This document shows positions 1-9,583 of a stretch of DNA of 64,000 bases, piece by piece. The DNA lies in assembly GCF_000425645.1 (NCBI RefSeq), contig NZ_AUDV01000007.1:62001-126000 (forward strand). Direction: 5' to 3'. Below the pieces are notes generated by a model that did not search any database, was not told the origin of the DNA, and saw nothing but the letters and a program-made list of their open reading frames with translations. The stretch is from Gaetbulibacter saemankumensis DSM 17032 (lineage in GTDB: Bacteria > Bacteroidota > Bacteroidia > Flavobacteriales > Flavobacteriaceae). How positions within the stretch are numbered: the stretch's first letter is position 1; the number at the start of each line of letters is the position of its first letter. Position numbers and translations under genes: made by a program.

Positions 1-67
1 GAATATCGACACCTTTAAGAACTTCTAAATTATCGTAAAATTTGTGAATATTTTTTGCTTGAATCAT
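1..67 (-). CDS. ABC transporter ATP-binding protein, LolD-like (5' end only)
   Basis: Only the first 22 codons lie in the window; the gene runs off the left edge. The reading frame opens MIQAKNIHKFYDNLEVLKGV, the usual opening of flavobacterial LolD/MacB-type ABC ATPases, just before the Walker A region, which is outside the window. Such proteins power lipoprotein release or MacB-type export at the inner membrane. The ATG at 67-65 is divergent from folE, with about 110 bp between them. The family call rests on a short stretch; the exact transporter cannot be decided here. Confidence 0.6.
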   Translation of the reverse strand, partial: MIQAKNIHKFYDNLEVLKGVDI

Positions 68-121
68 ACCTTAAAATAACTGCGTGAATTTACTACTTTA
101 AGCTGTGATGTACAATTAAGA

Positions 122-150
122 TTGGTTTTTATTGGATTGTCCTATTTATG
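122..150 (+). promoter_or_regulatory. Candidate folE promoter
   Basis: TTG (122-124), an 18-base spacer and TATTTATG (143-150) give a one-mismatch fit to the Bacteroidota consensus TTG-N19-TAnnTTTG. It lies about 27 bases upstream of the folE ATG. Supported by pattern only. Confidence 0.4.
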
Positions 151-176
151 CGTTATATTTAAATTAAAAATTGAAG

Positions 177-764
177 ATGCCTTATAAGAAATTGGAAGAA
201 TATAATATGCAGGTTACCGATGATGTGAAATCACGATATAAAAGTATTATTGAAGATTTAGGAGAAAACATAAACCGCGAAGGATTACTTAAAACTCCTG
301 AACGCGCTGCTAAAGCCATGCAGTTTTTAACTCAGGGATATCATCAGGATCCTGTTGAAATTCTTAAAAGCGCCATGTTTAAAGAGAGTTATAATGAAAT
401 GGTTATTGTAAAAGATATTGAAATATACTCACTTTGCGAGCACCATATGCTACCGTTTTTTGGTAAAGCACATATAGCTTATATTCCTGACGGTCATATT
501 GTAGGTCTTAGTAAATTACCACGCGTTATTGATGTGTTTGCGCGACGCTTACAAGTTCAGGAACGCCTAACGGAAGATGTGTTGGATTGTATAAATGATA
601 CTTTAAAACCTCAGGGTGTCGCGGTGGTAATAGAGGCAGCACACATGTGTATGATGATGCGTGGGGTTCAAAAGCAAAATTCGCTAACCACTACTTCAGG
701 GTTTAGAGGGCAGTTCGAAAAGATTGAAACCCGTAACGAATTCCTTAAATTAATTGGTAAATAA
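177..764 (+). CDS. folE: GTP cyclohydrolase I
   Basis: Converts GTP to 7,8-dihydroneopterin triphosphate, the first step to tetrahydrofolate and pterins, in the cytosol. The 195-residue protein has the zinc site and catalytic signatures of the type I family: [10 protein letters not shown] near residue 84 and HMCMMMRGV near residue 157, the latter supplying the third zinc ligand. The TTSGFRG motif that follows is also typical. An in-frame TTG lies two codons upstream (171), but the ATG at 177 matches the usual MPYK start of relatives. Monocistronic or paired with the next small gene, 30 bp downstream. Identification is secure. Confidence 0.96.
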   Translation: MPYKKLEEYNMQVTDDVKSRYKSIIEDLGENINREGLLKTPERAAKAMQFLTQGYHQDPVEILKSAMFKESYNEMVIVKDIEIYSLCEHHMLPFFGKAHIAYIPDGHIVGLSKLPRVIDVFARRLQVQERLTEDVLDCINDTLKPQGVAVVIEAAHMCMMMRGVQKQNSLTTTSGFRGQFEKIETRNEFLKLIGK

Positions 765-794
765 TAATAACTCATTAGTAAGACGTTTGAATTT

Positions 795-1085
795 ATGTAC
801 ACTATGAGTAAATACAAAAAACTTATTATTGGACTCATTCTGGATGCCATAGGCTGTGTGTCTTACATGATTCCGGGAGTTGGTGAATTGGCCGATATAG
901 TTTGGGCACCAGTGTCAGGTTGGCTTATGACTAAGTTGTATAAAGGCAAGTCGGGTAAAGTAGCTGCAGGAATTGCTTTTGTTGAGGAAGCACTTCCAGG
1001 GTTTGATATTATTCCAACCTTTACCTTAATGTGGATTTATACCTTTCTAATAAAAAAGGAAGACCAGACTACCATAGAAGAATAA
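795..1085 (+). CDS. Small conserved membrane protein of unknown function
   Basis: A 96-residue protein (93 if the second ATG at 804 is used) with two to three hydrophobic stretches: residues 9-27 (LIIGLILDAIGCVSYMIPG), a middle segment around GELADIVWAPVSGWL, and 70-86. The Gly/Pro-rich pattern with PGVGE and FDIIPTFTLMW is seen in small conserved flavobacterial inner-membrane proteins of unknown role. It follows folE on the same strand and ends directly in a terminator. I do not recognise a function. Confidence 0.7.
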   Translation: MYTMSKYKKLIIGLILDAIGCVSYMIPGVGELADIVWAPVSGWLMTKLYKGKSGKVAAGIAFVEEALPGFDIIPTFTLMWIYTFLIKKEDQTTIEE

Positions 1086-1119
1086 AAAAATCCCTTTCTA
1101 TTTTAGAAAGGGATTTTTT
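1085..1119. terminator. Bidirectional intrinsic terminator
   Basis: A near-perfect hairpin (AAATCCCTTTCT paired with AGAAAGGGATTT, loop about 4-6 bases) flanked by A and T runs sits between the convergent small membrane protein gene and the TonB receptor gene, so it can stop transcription from both sides. Confidence 0.85.
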
Positions 1120-1122
1120 GTT

Positions 1123-3369
1123 TTAAAATTTATAGCTGATACCAATACTGATATTTCTTCCCATATTATAAATGCCGTCTGATTTTAATCGGGATAAGTG
1201 ATTAAAGTAAGACTTGTTTGTTAGGTTCGTACCCGATATTCTAATGGTGGTTTCATTATTAAATAAATTAATATTCCCTCCAATACCAGCACTTAACAGG
1301 CTATATCCTGCCGTTGGAGTTTCAAAATCACTCACGTTATCTTGTTTAAATGTAGTAGCTAATTTAATAAAGGAATACCCTTGTGTTAACCAGGGCCTTT
1401 CAAATTCTACACGAACTGTATTGTTTATGGAGTTGGCAGGAATAAGTGGTAAATAATTATTGTTAGACTGTTTTCCTGTTACTGTTTCAAAGCTCGATTC
1501 AATATGAAGCCATTCCACATTATATGGGTGAAAATGTATTCCCATTTCACCACCGTATAAGCGCGCATCATTTTGTGCGTATTGGTAAACCGGGGTTTCA
1601 TTAATAACATCTCCTGTTGGTAATAAATAGATGTAATTATTTACTAGGTTATAAAAACCATTCACAAAAAATTCTAAATAGTCCCTTTTGTATTCAATTG
1701 CTAAATCGGTTTGAAAGTTTTGCTCATTATTCAAATTAACATTACCAATTTCATAGCGGTTGGTGCCGTGGTGCACACCATCGGAGGTTAACTCCGCTAA
1801 GTTTGGGGCTCTAAAGCCTGTAGCTAGATTTACGCGGGCAACTAGTTTTTCTGTAATATTGGTTTTAACGCCCAAAGCACCATTAAAGCTATTGTAGTTT
1901 TTGTTTAATAGGTTTGGAACGTCTAGAGTTCTACGGTCGTAGCGTATACCTAACTGTACATCGGCACGATTAAAATGAATATGAGAAGTTCCAAAAACAC
2001 CAAAATCGTTAGTAATCGCATCTGGAATTAAAAATTCTTCCCCGTAATTGCTGTTAATTTGATTCATTCCTTGAATACCAACTATGGTTTCAAATTTCCC
2101 AAGCTCCGGTAGGTTGTATTTTAAATCATAATTGAAGGTTTTTAATTTCATGTGAAGGGCAGCTTCCAAATCTTCTTCGTGATCATCGTGATCATCGTGA
2201 TCGTCATGATCATCTTCCTCCTCTTCTTCTGCACCATGATCATGGTGGTGTTCTTCTTCAAACTCTTTTCTATCATTATAAATATACCCTAAATTTATAT
2301 CCAGCCTAGAGTTGTTAAAAAACAAAGTGGATTTTGAACTAAATACATGATTAGTAATATTCTGATATGGCAGTAATGGTGACTTAGCTAAAGAGTGTGC
2401 TCCAATAGATCCGGGGATACCTAGTTTGGAATGATTTAGGTTATAGCGAAAATCAGTTTTAAACTTATTATCTTGATACCCGATACCAGCTTTAAAATCT
2501 TGTTCGGTAAATCTAGAATTGGTAGCTCGGTAATCTTTTGTTTTATAATCAGAATGTTCTGTTTGGCTGGCTCTAAACAATAATTTAAAATTGTCACTGG
2601 ATGATTTATATCCGGCATTCGCATTATAACCCAAAGTGTTACTGAAATAATTTACATTTAAGTCGCCCGCATCTGAATTCATTGGAGCAAATTTTTCAGG
2701 GTTTAAATATAATACCCCTCCCAGTGCGTCGCTACCATAGAGTAGGGAGGCAGGACCTTTAATAACTTCAACACTTTCAACACCGGCATCATTTAATCCA
2801 AGACCATGTTCATCACCAAACTGTTGGTTTTCTAAACGCACGCCTTGGGTATACACAATAACGCGATTGGAGCTCAAACCTCTAATAACAGGCTTTCCAA
2901 TACCCATACCGGTGCTAACATTATTAACACCTGCGATATTGGAGATTCCATCGGCTAAACTGATGGCGCCAGAGGTTTTTAATTCGGCAATACTTTTTTG
3001 TTCAACCTTCATCACATTTTCACTTTGCAGTTTATGAAAAGGTGTCGATATAATAATATCTTCCATTTCAATTGCAGAAGGTGAAAGACTAATATTAAGA
3101 GGTAATTTACTTGGGATGTCTATTTTTAAAGATTGTGTTTTATACCCTATAAAGGAAATAACCATGTCGTAATTTCCATTGGGTAAATTATTCAAACTAA
3201 AGTGTCCTGTATCGTTGGTCGTAGTTCCTCTTTCTATATCGGGAAAATAAATGTTAACTAGAGGAAGTGTTTCATTGGTATTCGCATCAATAACAGTACC
3301 TTTAATTTCGTTTTGGGAATATATATTAGTTACTGCTAATAAAAGCAAAATGTTTAATAGGTGTTTCAT
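1123..3369 (-). CDS. TonB-dependent receptor, probably for a metal
   Basis: Outer-membrane active transporter of 748 residues. Signal peptide 1-19 (ends IYSQ); carboxypeptidase-regulatory-like beta domain about 22-105 (GTVIDANTNETLPLVNI); plug domain about 115-225; then a 22-strand barrel ending in the typical terminal Phe (ISYKF). An extracellular-side loop at about residues 366-400 is extremely rich in His, Asp and Glu (several DDH units), suggesting capture of zinc or another divalent metal. It is the last gene of a minus-strand group with two small proteins, the nearer of which is also His-rich. The substrate is inferred from the loop and neighbours, not proven; a siderophore or metal-chelate substrate remains possible. 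Confidence 0.9.
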   Translation of the reverse strand: MKHLLNILLLLAVTNIYSQNEIKGTVIDANTNETLPLVNIYFPDIERGTTTNDTGHFSLNNLPNGNYDMVISFIGYKTQSLKIDIPSKLPLNISLSPSAIEMEDIIISTPFHKLQSENVMKVEQKSIAELKTSGAISLADGISNIAGVNNVSTGMGIGKPVIRGLSSNRVIVYTQGVRLENQQFGDEHGLGLNDAGVESVEVIKGPASLLYGSDALGGVLYLNPEKFAPMNSDAGDLNVNYFSNTLGYNANAGYKSSSDNFKLLFRASQTEHSDYKTKDYRATNSRFTEQDFKAGIGYQDNKFKTDFRYNLNHSKLGIPGSIGAHSLAKSPLLPYQNITNHVFSSKSTLFFNNSRLDINLGYIYNDRKEFEEEHHHDHGAEEEEEDDHDDHDDHDDHEEDLEAALHMKLKTFNYDLKYNLPELGKFETIVGIQGMNQINSNYGEEFLIPDAITNDFGVFGTSHIHFNRADVQLGIRYDRRTLDVPNLLNKNYNSFNGALGVKTNITEKLVARVNLATGFRAPNLAELTSDGVHHGTNRYEIGNVNLNNEQNFQTDLAIEYKRDYLEFFVNGFYNLVNNYIYLLPTGDVINETPVYQYAQNDARLYGGEMGIHFHPYNVEWLHIESSFETVTGKQSNNNYLPLIPANSINNTVRVEFERPWLTQGYSFIKLATTFKQDNVSDFETPTAGYSLLSAGIGGNINLFNNETTIRISGTNLTNKSYFNHLSRLKSDGIYNMGRNISIGISYKF
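2178..2220. repeat. 9-bp tandem repeat coding for Asp-Asp-His
   Basis: About four to five imperfect copies of a 9-base unit (CATCGTGAT on the plus strand) encode consecutive DDH triplets in the metal-binding loop of the TonB receptor. Each unit is a multiple of three, so copy-number change would keep the frame. Confidence 0.75.
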
Positions 3370-3427
3370 GTTTTATATTTAATATTCATAAAAAATAACT
3401 GATGATTTTCAGTATAAATAACAGATA

Positions 3428-3763
3428 TTAAATAGTGTAGGGAGGGCCTCTTAAGAAGGTTTGTTGTCGTTGAAATTTGCTTATAAAATAATATTGCGAT
3501 ACAACACTTGTGGAAACTTCAATTGGATAAAATATGATGTGTTTAAATAATTGAAAGTCATAAAGAGATGTGATTTTATAATCGTAAAAATGACAATCAA
3601 TATTTAATTCATGAAGATGATCATGCGAGACTTCATTTAAACATATATCATGTTTATGGTGAGAGAATAGGTGGGTAAATTCAGTAATTATCGGCGTTAA
3701 CAGCAAGCATGCTAATACCGTAGTTAGAATTTTGGTAATGATATGTTGTTTTATGCGTTGCAT
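3428..3763 (-). CDS. Small His-rich exported or membrane-anchored protein
   Basis: A 111-residue protein with a hydrophobic N-terminal segment (residues 8-28, ending before EFTHLF) that is a signal peptide or anchor, followed by a cluster of potential metal ligands: HLFSHHKHDIC and SHDHLHELNIDCH. The remainder has no known domain. Its start overlaps the stop of the upstream membrane protein gene (TAATG) and it lies 58 bp before the TonB receptor gene, so the three probably form one operon. Small His/Cys-rich proteins in this position are common next to flavobacterial metal receptors; a periplasmic metal-binding role is inference. Confidence 0.7.
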   Translation of the reverse strand: MQRIKQHIITKILTTVLACLLLTPIITEFTHLFSHHKHDICLNEVSHDHLHELNIDCHFYDYKITSLYDFQLFKHIIFYPIEVSTSVVSQYYFISKFQRQQTFLRGPPYTI

Positions 3764-4065
3764 TAATCAACAAGACGCTTTAGTCCTATACGACGTAGCA
3801 TTTTTTTCTCAAAATTCCAGAAAAATTTGTATTGTCCAAATAACCAGCCAAAACAAACTAACATAATTTGGTACATAATAAAAAGTACAACAATACGAAT
3901 AACCCAATAACCTACTGGTGTAAAAGATTCGGAGGTAATATTTAGATAATTTAATATGGGTTTGCCAATGTAAGAAGCGGTAGATCCAGTAATAGCAAAT
4001 ACGATACAAATAATAACGATTTCCCAATTATGTTCTATATCCCAGCGTTCCTTTAGTTTTTTCAT
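3763..4065 (-). CDS. Conserved membrane protein, DUF6787-like
   Basis: A 100-residue inner-membrane protein with two hydrophobic helices (about 15-33 and 53-75) between charged ends. The opening MKKLKERWDIEHNWE and the closing FGQYKFFWNFEKKML match what I recall of the DUF6787 family of Bacteroidota; the name is from memory and should be taken as tentative. Function unknown. First gene of the minus-strand unit leading to the TonB receptor; a TAnnTTTG match lies about 25 bp upstream. Confidence 0.72.
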   Translation of the reverse strand: MKKLKERWDIEHNWEIVIICIVFAITGSTASYIGKPILNYLNITSESFTPVGYWVIRIVVLFIMYQIMLVCFGWLFGQYKFFWNFEKKMLRRIGLKRLVD

Positions 4066-4660
4066 TAGGCATGATTTTTAATTAAGGTACAAAAATAGTT
4101 AAAAGCTAATAAAATGATGTATCCACATAAAGATACTTTTGTTACTAATTTATTGTGTTTCTAATAAAAGTTAAACAGGCTCATGTTTTAAATATAAGTA
4201 ACTTTTAGATTTTAAAGAAATTACACGTATAAGATTTATGAAATACTGTACTATTCAGAGTAAAAAAGGAAGGTTGAAATCAAAGGGTTAATAACAGAAT
4301 AAATAATCATATCAAAGCGTTTAAATAGTTTCTCCATATCATAACAACGTTGCATAATTACTGTTCTCTAATCATGGTGTATAAGTATTATTTAACAAAG
4401 AAATTATAATTAATTAGTTTATCAATATTGTTAATTTTGAAATAGGCACCTAATGCATAAATAGTCCAAATTAAAACAGGTTATAATGTAGTTTTTTATG
4501 TTTTGTATGGCCCTTTTTCTGTCGGAAATTGAATCTTATTGAGTATCTTTAGGATACGATAAAAAATAGACTCGTATATATTGGTTTACTTGTATTTAGT
4601 GTTTGACCTTGTAAAGTATAGAATCGAATTCGTGTAGTCTTTTTATATAGCTGTATCCTC
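4066..4660. other. 595-bp intergenic region
   Basis: An AT-rich divergent spacer between the TonB receptor unit and the metal-exporting ATPase gene. No convincing open frame or RNA gene is seen. It holds a TAATTTTG match to the -7 element (4432-4439, plus strand, without a clear -33) and a 5-bp inverted repeat GTATC-TTTAG-GATAC (4543-4557), about 105 bp upstream of the ATPase start, which could be an operator. Both are pattern-level observations only. Confidence 0.5.
4090..4097 (-). promoter_or_regulatory. Candidate -7 element for the TonB receptor unit
   Basis: TATTTTTG on the minus strand matches TAnnTTTG. No clear TTG is found 19-21 bases further upstream, so support is partial. Confidence 0.35.
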
Positions 4661-6859
4661 ATGAATAAGCTTCAAATTGAAATAAATGAGCTTAAAAACC
4701 CACGTAAAGCCCGTAGAATTGAACAGATTTTGAGTAAGCGTAATGGGATAAATGAAGTTGCAATTTCAACTTCAGGGATTGTTTATTTAAGATGGAACCC
4801 TCACGACACTAGTGTTGCAGAAATTCTATCATCAATTCAAAAGTTGGGTTTTCATATAAAAGATGTGACTCATGATAAAGATAATAGTCATAGAGTCGAT
4901 CATCATGAACATCAGCTTTCCATCCTGAATTTATTTGGTACAAATACAGAGCTTTATTTCGCAATTACTAGCGGTGTTTTTTGGTTTACAGGTGTTGTTT
5001 GTTACCTGTTACCAGATATTTTTGGAACGTTTTCCGTTATTTTTTATATAATTTCTGCTGTATTTGGTGGTGTTTTTACGTTTATAACCGCGGGTAATGA
5101 CCTTTTTAAAGGTAAGTTTGAAATAGATTTTCTTATGCTCTTTGCAGCAATAGGTGCTGGTGCTTTAGGGAAATGGGGTGAAGGGGCCTTGCTTTTATTT
5201 TTATTCAGTTTAGGGCATGCCCTAGAGCATTATGCCATGCAAAAGGCACGAAAATCTATAGCTGCTTTAGCCGATTTAGTGCCTCCTGTAGCACTTTTAA
5301 AAAGTGAGGGCGAATTGGTAGAAGTGTCTATTGAGGCCCTTAATATAGGCGATATCATTGTTGTGAAACCTAATTCTAAAATTGCTGCCGATGGTGTTGT
5401 TATTAAGGGCAGTAGTCCTGTTAATCAGGCGTCCATTACGGGAGAGAGTTTACCAGTTGATAAACGGCCAAGTCTGGATTGGGAACAGGTGAACGAGATT
5501 AAAAACCTATCTGCTGAACACCGTGTTTTTGCCGGGACCCTTAACGGTAATGGAATATTGGAAATTAAAGTGTTAAAGCAAGCAAAAGACAGTACCCTGT
5601 CTCGACTCATAACATTAGTTAAAGAAGCCGAAACACAAAAGTCACCAACCCAACATTTAGCCGATAAATTCGAAAAGTATTACGTACCATTGGTTTTGAT
5701 TTTGGTATTACTGATGATGTTTGCCTTTTTAATAGTTGATGAAACATTTCAGGTTAGTTTTTACAGGGCACTTTCGGTACTGATTGCGGCTTCACCTTGT
5801 GCTTTGGCTATTTCAACACCAAGTGCGGTACTAGCAGGTATTGCCCGTGCCGCGCGTCAGGGTGTTTTAATTAAAGGTGGGCGCCCATTGGAAGACTTAG
5901 GAGGGATAAAAGCCATTGCTTTCGATAAAACAGGTACCCTTACCAAAGGAAAACCCATGCTTACAAATGTCATTCCCTTTGGAAATACTACGAGGTCAGA
6001 TTTGCTAAAGGTGGCTGTTGCTGTTGAAGCCTTAAGTGATCATCCTTTGGCGGCTGCTATAGTTGAAGGAGCAAAGGAAGAGCTTAAAATGGATGTTTTT
6101 ACAAAAGCCGAAAATTTAAAAGCTCTTATGGCACGAGGAATTCAGGCAAGTTTAGGAAACAGTATAGTACATATTGGCAACAGACGCTTATTTGTAGAGT
6201 TAACAGGCAAGAAAGTGCCTGAAGCAATCGATTTAGAGATGGCGGAACTAGAGTCCACAGGACATACGGCTATGATTGTTCATAGAGATGATATTTATAT
6301 GGGCATTGTTTCTGTAATGGATATTGCCAGACCAGAGGCTGCAGCCACTTTAACCACTCTCAAAAATATGAATATTGAACGAATGGTTATGCTCACCGGT
6401 GATAATCAAAAGGTGGCTGATGCTATTGCTAAAAATATTGGGATAACCGATCCGTTAGGCAGTTTGCTGCCTGAAGAAAAAGTAAGTGCTATTAAACGGT
6501 TGAAATTAGAGTTGGGGATGGTAGCTATGGTAGGAGATGGCGTAAATGATGCTCCGGCTATGGCTATTAGCACAGTAGGGATTGCGATGGGAGCAGCTGG
6601 ATCGGACGTGGCTTTGGAAACGGCCGATATTGCCTTAATGGCCGACACACTTGATAACCTTCCCTTTGCCATTGGATTGAGCCGTAAAGCTAAACGGATT
6701 ATCAAACAAAATTTGGTGATAAGCCTCGGTATGGTAGGCTTTTTAGTGCCTTTAACTATAATGGGTATTATAGATATTGGTCCCGCCGTAGTGGGTCATG
6801 AAGGATCTACGGTATTGGTGGTATTAAATGCCTTGAGGCTGTTAAGGTTTGATACCTAG
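4661..6859 (+). CDS. Heavy-metal P-type ATPase, P1B-4 (CoaT/PfeT-like) subgroup
   Basis: Inner-membrane ATP-driven exporter of a divalent metal. The 732-residue protein has the actuator TGES (about 261), the phosphorylation site DKTGTLTKG (about 423), SDHPLA of the nucleotide domain and the hinge GDGVNDAPA (about 625). The transmembrane metal site is SPC (about 378) rather than CPC, and the last helix carries HEGST (about 713). SPC plus HEGGT/HEGST defines the P1B-4 subgroup, whose members export Co, Fe, Zn or Cd. The N-terminus (1-70) looks like an HMA fold without CxxC, followed by a His-rich linker (HRVDHHEHQ). It stands alone on the plus strand. Specific metal not determinable from sequence alone. 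Confidence 0.93.
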   Translation: MNKLQIEINELKNPRKARRIEQILSKRNGINEVAISTSGIVYLRWNPHDTSVAEILSSIQKLGFHIKDVTHDKDNSHRVDHHEHQLSILNLFGTNTELYFAITSGVFWFTGVVCYLLPDIFGTFSVIFYIISAVFGGVFTFITAGNDLFKGKFEIDFLMLFAAIGAGALGKWGEGALLLFLFSLGHALEHYAMQKARKSIAALADLVPPVALLKSEGELVEVSIEALNIGDIIVVKPNSKIAADGVVIKGSSPVNQASITGESLPVDKRPSLDWEQVNEIKNLSAEHRVFAGTLNGNGILEIKVLKQAKDSTLSRLITLVKEAETQKSPTQHLADKFEKYYVPLVLILVLLMMFAFLIVDETFQVSFYRALSVLIAASPCALAISTPSAVLAGIARAARQGVLIKGGRPLEDLGGIKAIAFDKTGTLTKGKPMLTNVIPFGNTTRSDLLKVAVAVEALSDHPLAAAIVEGAKEELKMDVFTKAENLKALMARGIQASLGNSIVHIGNRRLFVELTGKKVPEAIDLEMAELESTGHTAMIVHRDDIYMGIVSVMDIARPEAAATLTTLKNMNIERMVMLTGDNQKVADAIAKNIGITDPLGSLLPEEKVSAIKRLKLELGMVAMVGDGVNDAPAMAISTVGIAMGAAGSDVALETADIALMADTLDNLPFAIGLSRKAKRIIKQNLVISLGMVGFLVPLTIMGIIDIGPAVVGHEGSTVLVVLNALRLLRFDT

Positions 6860-7090
6860 ATTTTAAATGTTTGAGATTAGTGTATACAACGAAAATAGCA
6901 ATAGTTTGTAATGAGTAAACTGTAAATTAAAAAGGTAAATTAGTTTAATCAATACAGGCTTTTGCTGTAACAATGAATATTAGGTGTTTTGAAGTTTGGA
7001 TGTGTTCAAATAATAAATTACTTAAAACATTTACGTCGTATTTGTGTAAAATTATGGATATTGTTAGAACCAACTAGCTTAATTTAAATT

Positions 7091-9583
7091 ATGAGCAATC
7101 AAAATCAACTGAATCTCCTTCTAAGTAGATTGGAGCTGTTATTAAAAAAGCAAGAAGATTTCTCTAAAGAAGTGAACGCTTTGAAAACCGAAATTCTTCA
7201 ACTAAGAGCTTCACAGACAAAAGAACACCCTGCTAATTTAGAGGTTGAAGATACTTCAAAAGAGAAGGTGTCTGTTAAGGAAACATCCATAAAAACAAAC
7301 AAGTTTAGACGAAATTTAAGTCATAAGGTTTTAGGCGGTGTTTGTGCTGGAATAGCTGATTATTTGGGAATTCATAGAATAATTATTCGAATTCTATTTT
7401 TGATTTTTTCTGTCTTTTTTGGAATAGGGTTTTTACTGTATATAATATTGTGGATTTTTATTCCTTCAGAAAATAGAAGTATTATCAACCTACCATTAAA
7501 GGAACCTCATAAGAGTAAAACGATACCAAGTTCAGATTTAGAAAAATTTATTGGCGAAAATTTAATCAATAAAATAGGAATTATAATTATCATTATAGGG
7601 GTAGCAATAGGAGCTAAATATTCCATTGAACACAATTTAATTAGTCCCTTAACCCGAATTATTTTAGGCTATCTTGTAGGTGTCGGACTTTTGGGATTTG
7701 GCATAAAACTTAAAACGTCATATGAAAATTTTAGCGCCGTTTTGGTAAGTGGAGCTATTAGTATTATGTATTTCATGACTTATGCAGCCTATAGTTTTTA
7801 TATGTTATTTCCTCAGGTAGTAGCCTTTGTTTTTATGGTAGTTTTTACCATTTTTTCTGTTATTGCTGCTTTACATTATAATAAACAGGTTATAGCTCAT
7901 ATAGGATTGGTTGGCGCCTATGCCGTGCCGTTTTTGTTAAGTGAAGAGTCTGGAAATGCTACAATTTTATTTAGTTATATGGTTATAATTAATGGGGGAA
8001 TATTAGTAATAGCTATAAAAAAATACTGGAAACCTCTTTACTTATCATCTTTTGTGATTACCTGGTTAATATATGCTTCATGGCAGCTTTATAGTTATTC
8101 TTCAGGTGTATATTTTGGAGTAGCCTTGACCTTTATTATCATCTTTTTTACCATATTTTATGCAGCCTTTTTGGTGTTTAAATTAATTAAGAAGGAACAG
8201 TTTCAGATTACAGATATTTTAATGCTCTTAGCTAATTCCTTTGTTTTTTATGGTTTTGGATATGGTATTCTGGAAAGTCATGAGGTAGGGTCTCAGCTTT
8301 TAGGAGTCTTCACTTTGTGTAATGGCATTGTTCATTTTATAGTTAGTGTTATTATTTATAAGCAGAAGTTAGGTGACAAAAATCTATTTTATCTGGTTTC
8401 AGGTTTGGTATTGGTTTTTATTACTATAACTATTCCTGTGCAGCTTGATGGTAATTGGGTCACCTTGCTATGGGTTGGAGAAGGTGCTTTGCTTTTCTGG
8501 ATTGGAAGAACAAAAGGGTTACCAGTATATGAATACATTGCTTATCCACTAATGATTTTAGCGGTTTTTAGTATTTTTCAGGATTGGTCTGTCGACTACC
8601 ACCAAAATTACTATAAAGATATGGTAGTAAAAATAAACCCCATACTTAATATACATTTCCTGACCTCTGTTTTATTTATTGTAGCATTTGGGTTTATATT
8701 CAACTTGAATAGAAATGAAAAGTACGCTTCCCCGGTACGTTCTGATCTATATAAAATGATATCCTATTTAATTCCAGCGGTGCTTTTAGTGGTTTTATAT
8801 TACGCTTTAAGATTAGAGATCGAGAATTACTGGTTTAACCGTTATCATGATTCTAAACTGGAAATTGGTAATCAAGTGACACAGGCTAATTACGATTTGA
8901 GAAAGTTTAGAGTTTTGTGGGTGTTGAATTATTCTTTATTCTTTGTTAGCGCTTTGGCATTCTTGAACATAAATAAAATAAAAAGTAAATTATTAGGCCA
9001 TATTAATTTATTGCTATTGGCATTTACCGTATTATTATTTTTATTTCAGGGGTTATATGTTATTAGCGAATTGCGTGATAGCTACTTAAATCAAGTATTA
9101 GGTGATTATTATAACATAGGTGTTTATAATATCGTGATTCGATATACATCCCTGCTGTTTTTAGGATTGGGGCTTTTCGCGTGTTATAAATATATCCGAA
9201 CTGATTTTATAAAAATTCAATTAAATGCAGCATTCGACATGCTATTATTTATTTGTATTTTATGGGTTGCAAGTAGTGAATTAATTCATTGGTTGGATAT
9301 GGCTGATTTTAAAGAATCTTATAAATTAGGGTTAAGCATACTTTGGGGTGTTTACGCCTTGTTTTTAATTGCCTTAGGAATTTGGAAAAGCAAAAAGTAT
9401 TTGCGTATTGGAGCCATTGTTATTTTTGCAATCACACTTCTAAAACTATTCTTTTATGATATTTCGCATTTAAATACATTGTCTAAAACCATCGTATTCT
9501 TATCCTTAGGTGTGTTGTTGTTAATTATTTCATTCTTATATAATAAGTTTAAACACAAAATAACCGATGATATTAAGAATTAA
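7091..9583 (+). CDS. PspC-DUF2339 fusion membrane protein
   Basis: An 830-residue polytopic inner-membrane protein. Residues 1-35 look coiled-coil (LNLLLSRLELLLKKQEDF), residues about 72-135 form a PspC domain (LSHKVLGGVCAGIADYLGI followed by a transmembrane hairpin ending in IFIPSE), and residues about 150-825 form a long series of some 20 hydrophobic helices of the DUF2339 type. PspC domains are known from phage-shock and envelope-stress proteins; DUF2339 has no proven biochemical role. The stop overlaps the start of the DUF3999 gene by 17 bp, indicating translational coupling. An envelope function is inference. Confidence 0.85.
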   Translation: MSNQNQLNLLLSRLELLLKKQEDFSKEVNALKTEILQLRASQTKEHPANLEVEDTSKEKVSVKETSIKTNKFRRNLSHKVLGGVCAGIADYLGIHRIIIRILFLIFSVFFGIGFLLYIILWIFIPSENRSIINLPLKEPHKSKTIPSSDLEKFIGENLINKIGIIIIIIGVAIGAKYSIEHNLISPLTRIILGYLVGVGLLGFGIKLKTSYENFSAVLVSGAISIMYFMTYAAYSFYMLFPQVVAFVFMVVFTIFSVIAALHYNKQVIAHIGLVGAYAVPFLLSEESGNATILFSYMVIINGGILVIAIKKYWKPLYLSSFVITWLIYASWQLYSYSSGVYFGVALTFIIIFFTIFYAAFLVFKLIKKEQFQITDILMLLANSFVFYGFGYGILESHEVGSQLLGVFTLCNGIVHFIVSVIIYKQKLGDKNLFYLVSGLVLVFITITIPVQLDGNWVTLLWVGEGALLFWIGRTKGLPVYEYIAYPLMILAVFSIFQDWSVDYHQNYYKDMVVKINPILNIHFLTSVLFIVAFGFIFNLNRNEKYASPVRSDLYKMISYLIPAVLLVVLYYALRLEIENYWFNRYHDSKLEIGNQVTQANYDLRKFRVLWVLNYSLFFVSALAFLNINKIKSKLLGHINLLLLAFTVLLFLFQGLYVISELRDSYLNQVLGDYYNIGVYNIVIRYTSLLFLGLGLFACYKYIRTDFIKIQLNAAFDMLLFICILWVASSELIHWLDMADFKESYKLGLSILWGVYALFLIALGIWKSKKYLRIGAIVIFAITLLKLFFYDISHLNTLSKTIVFLSLGVLLLIISFLYNKFKHKITDDIKN

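Noticed and set aside
668-850. Minus-strand 60-residue frame over the end of folE
   Set aside because: It lies antisense to folE and its neighbour, has no domain, and fits the compositional shadow of a real gene.
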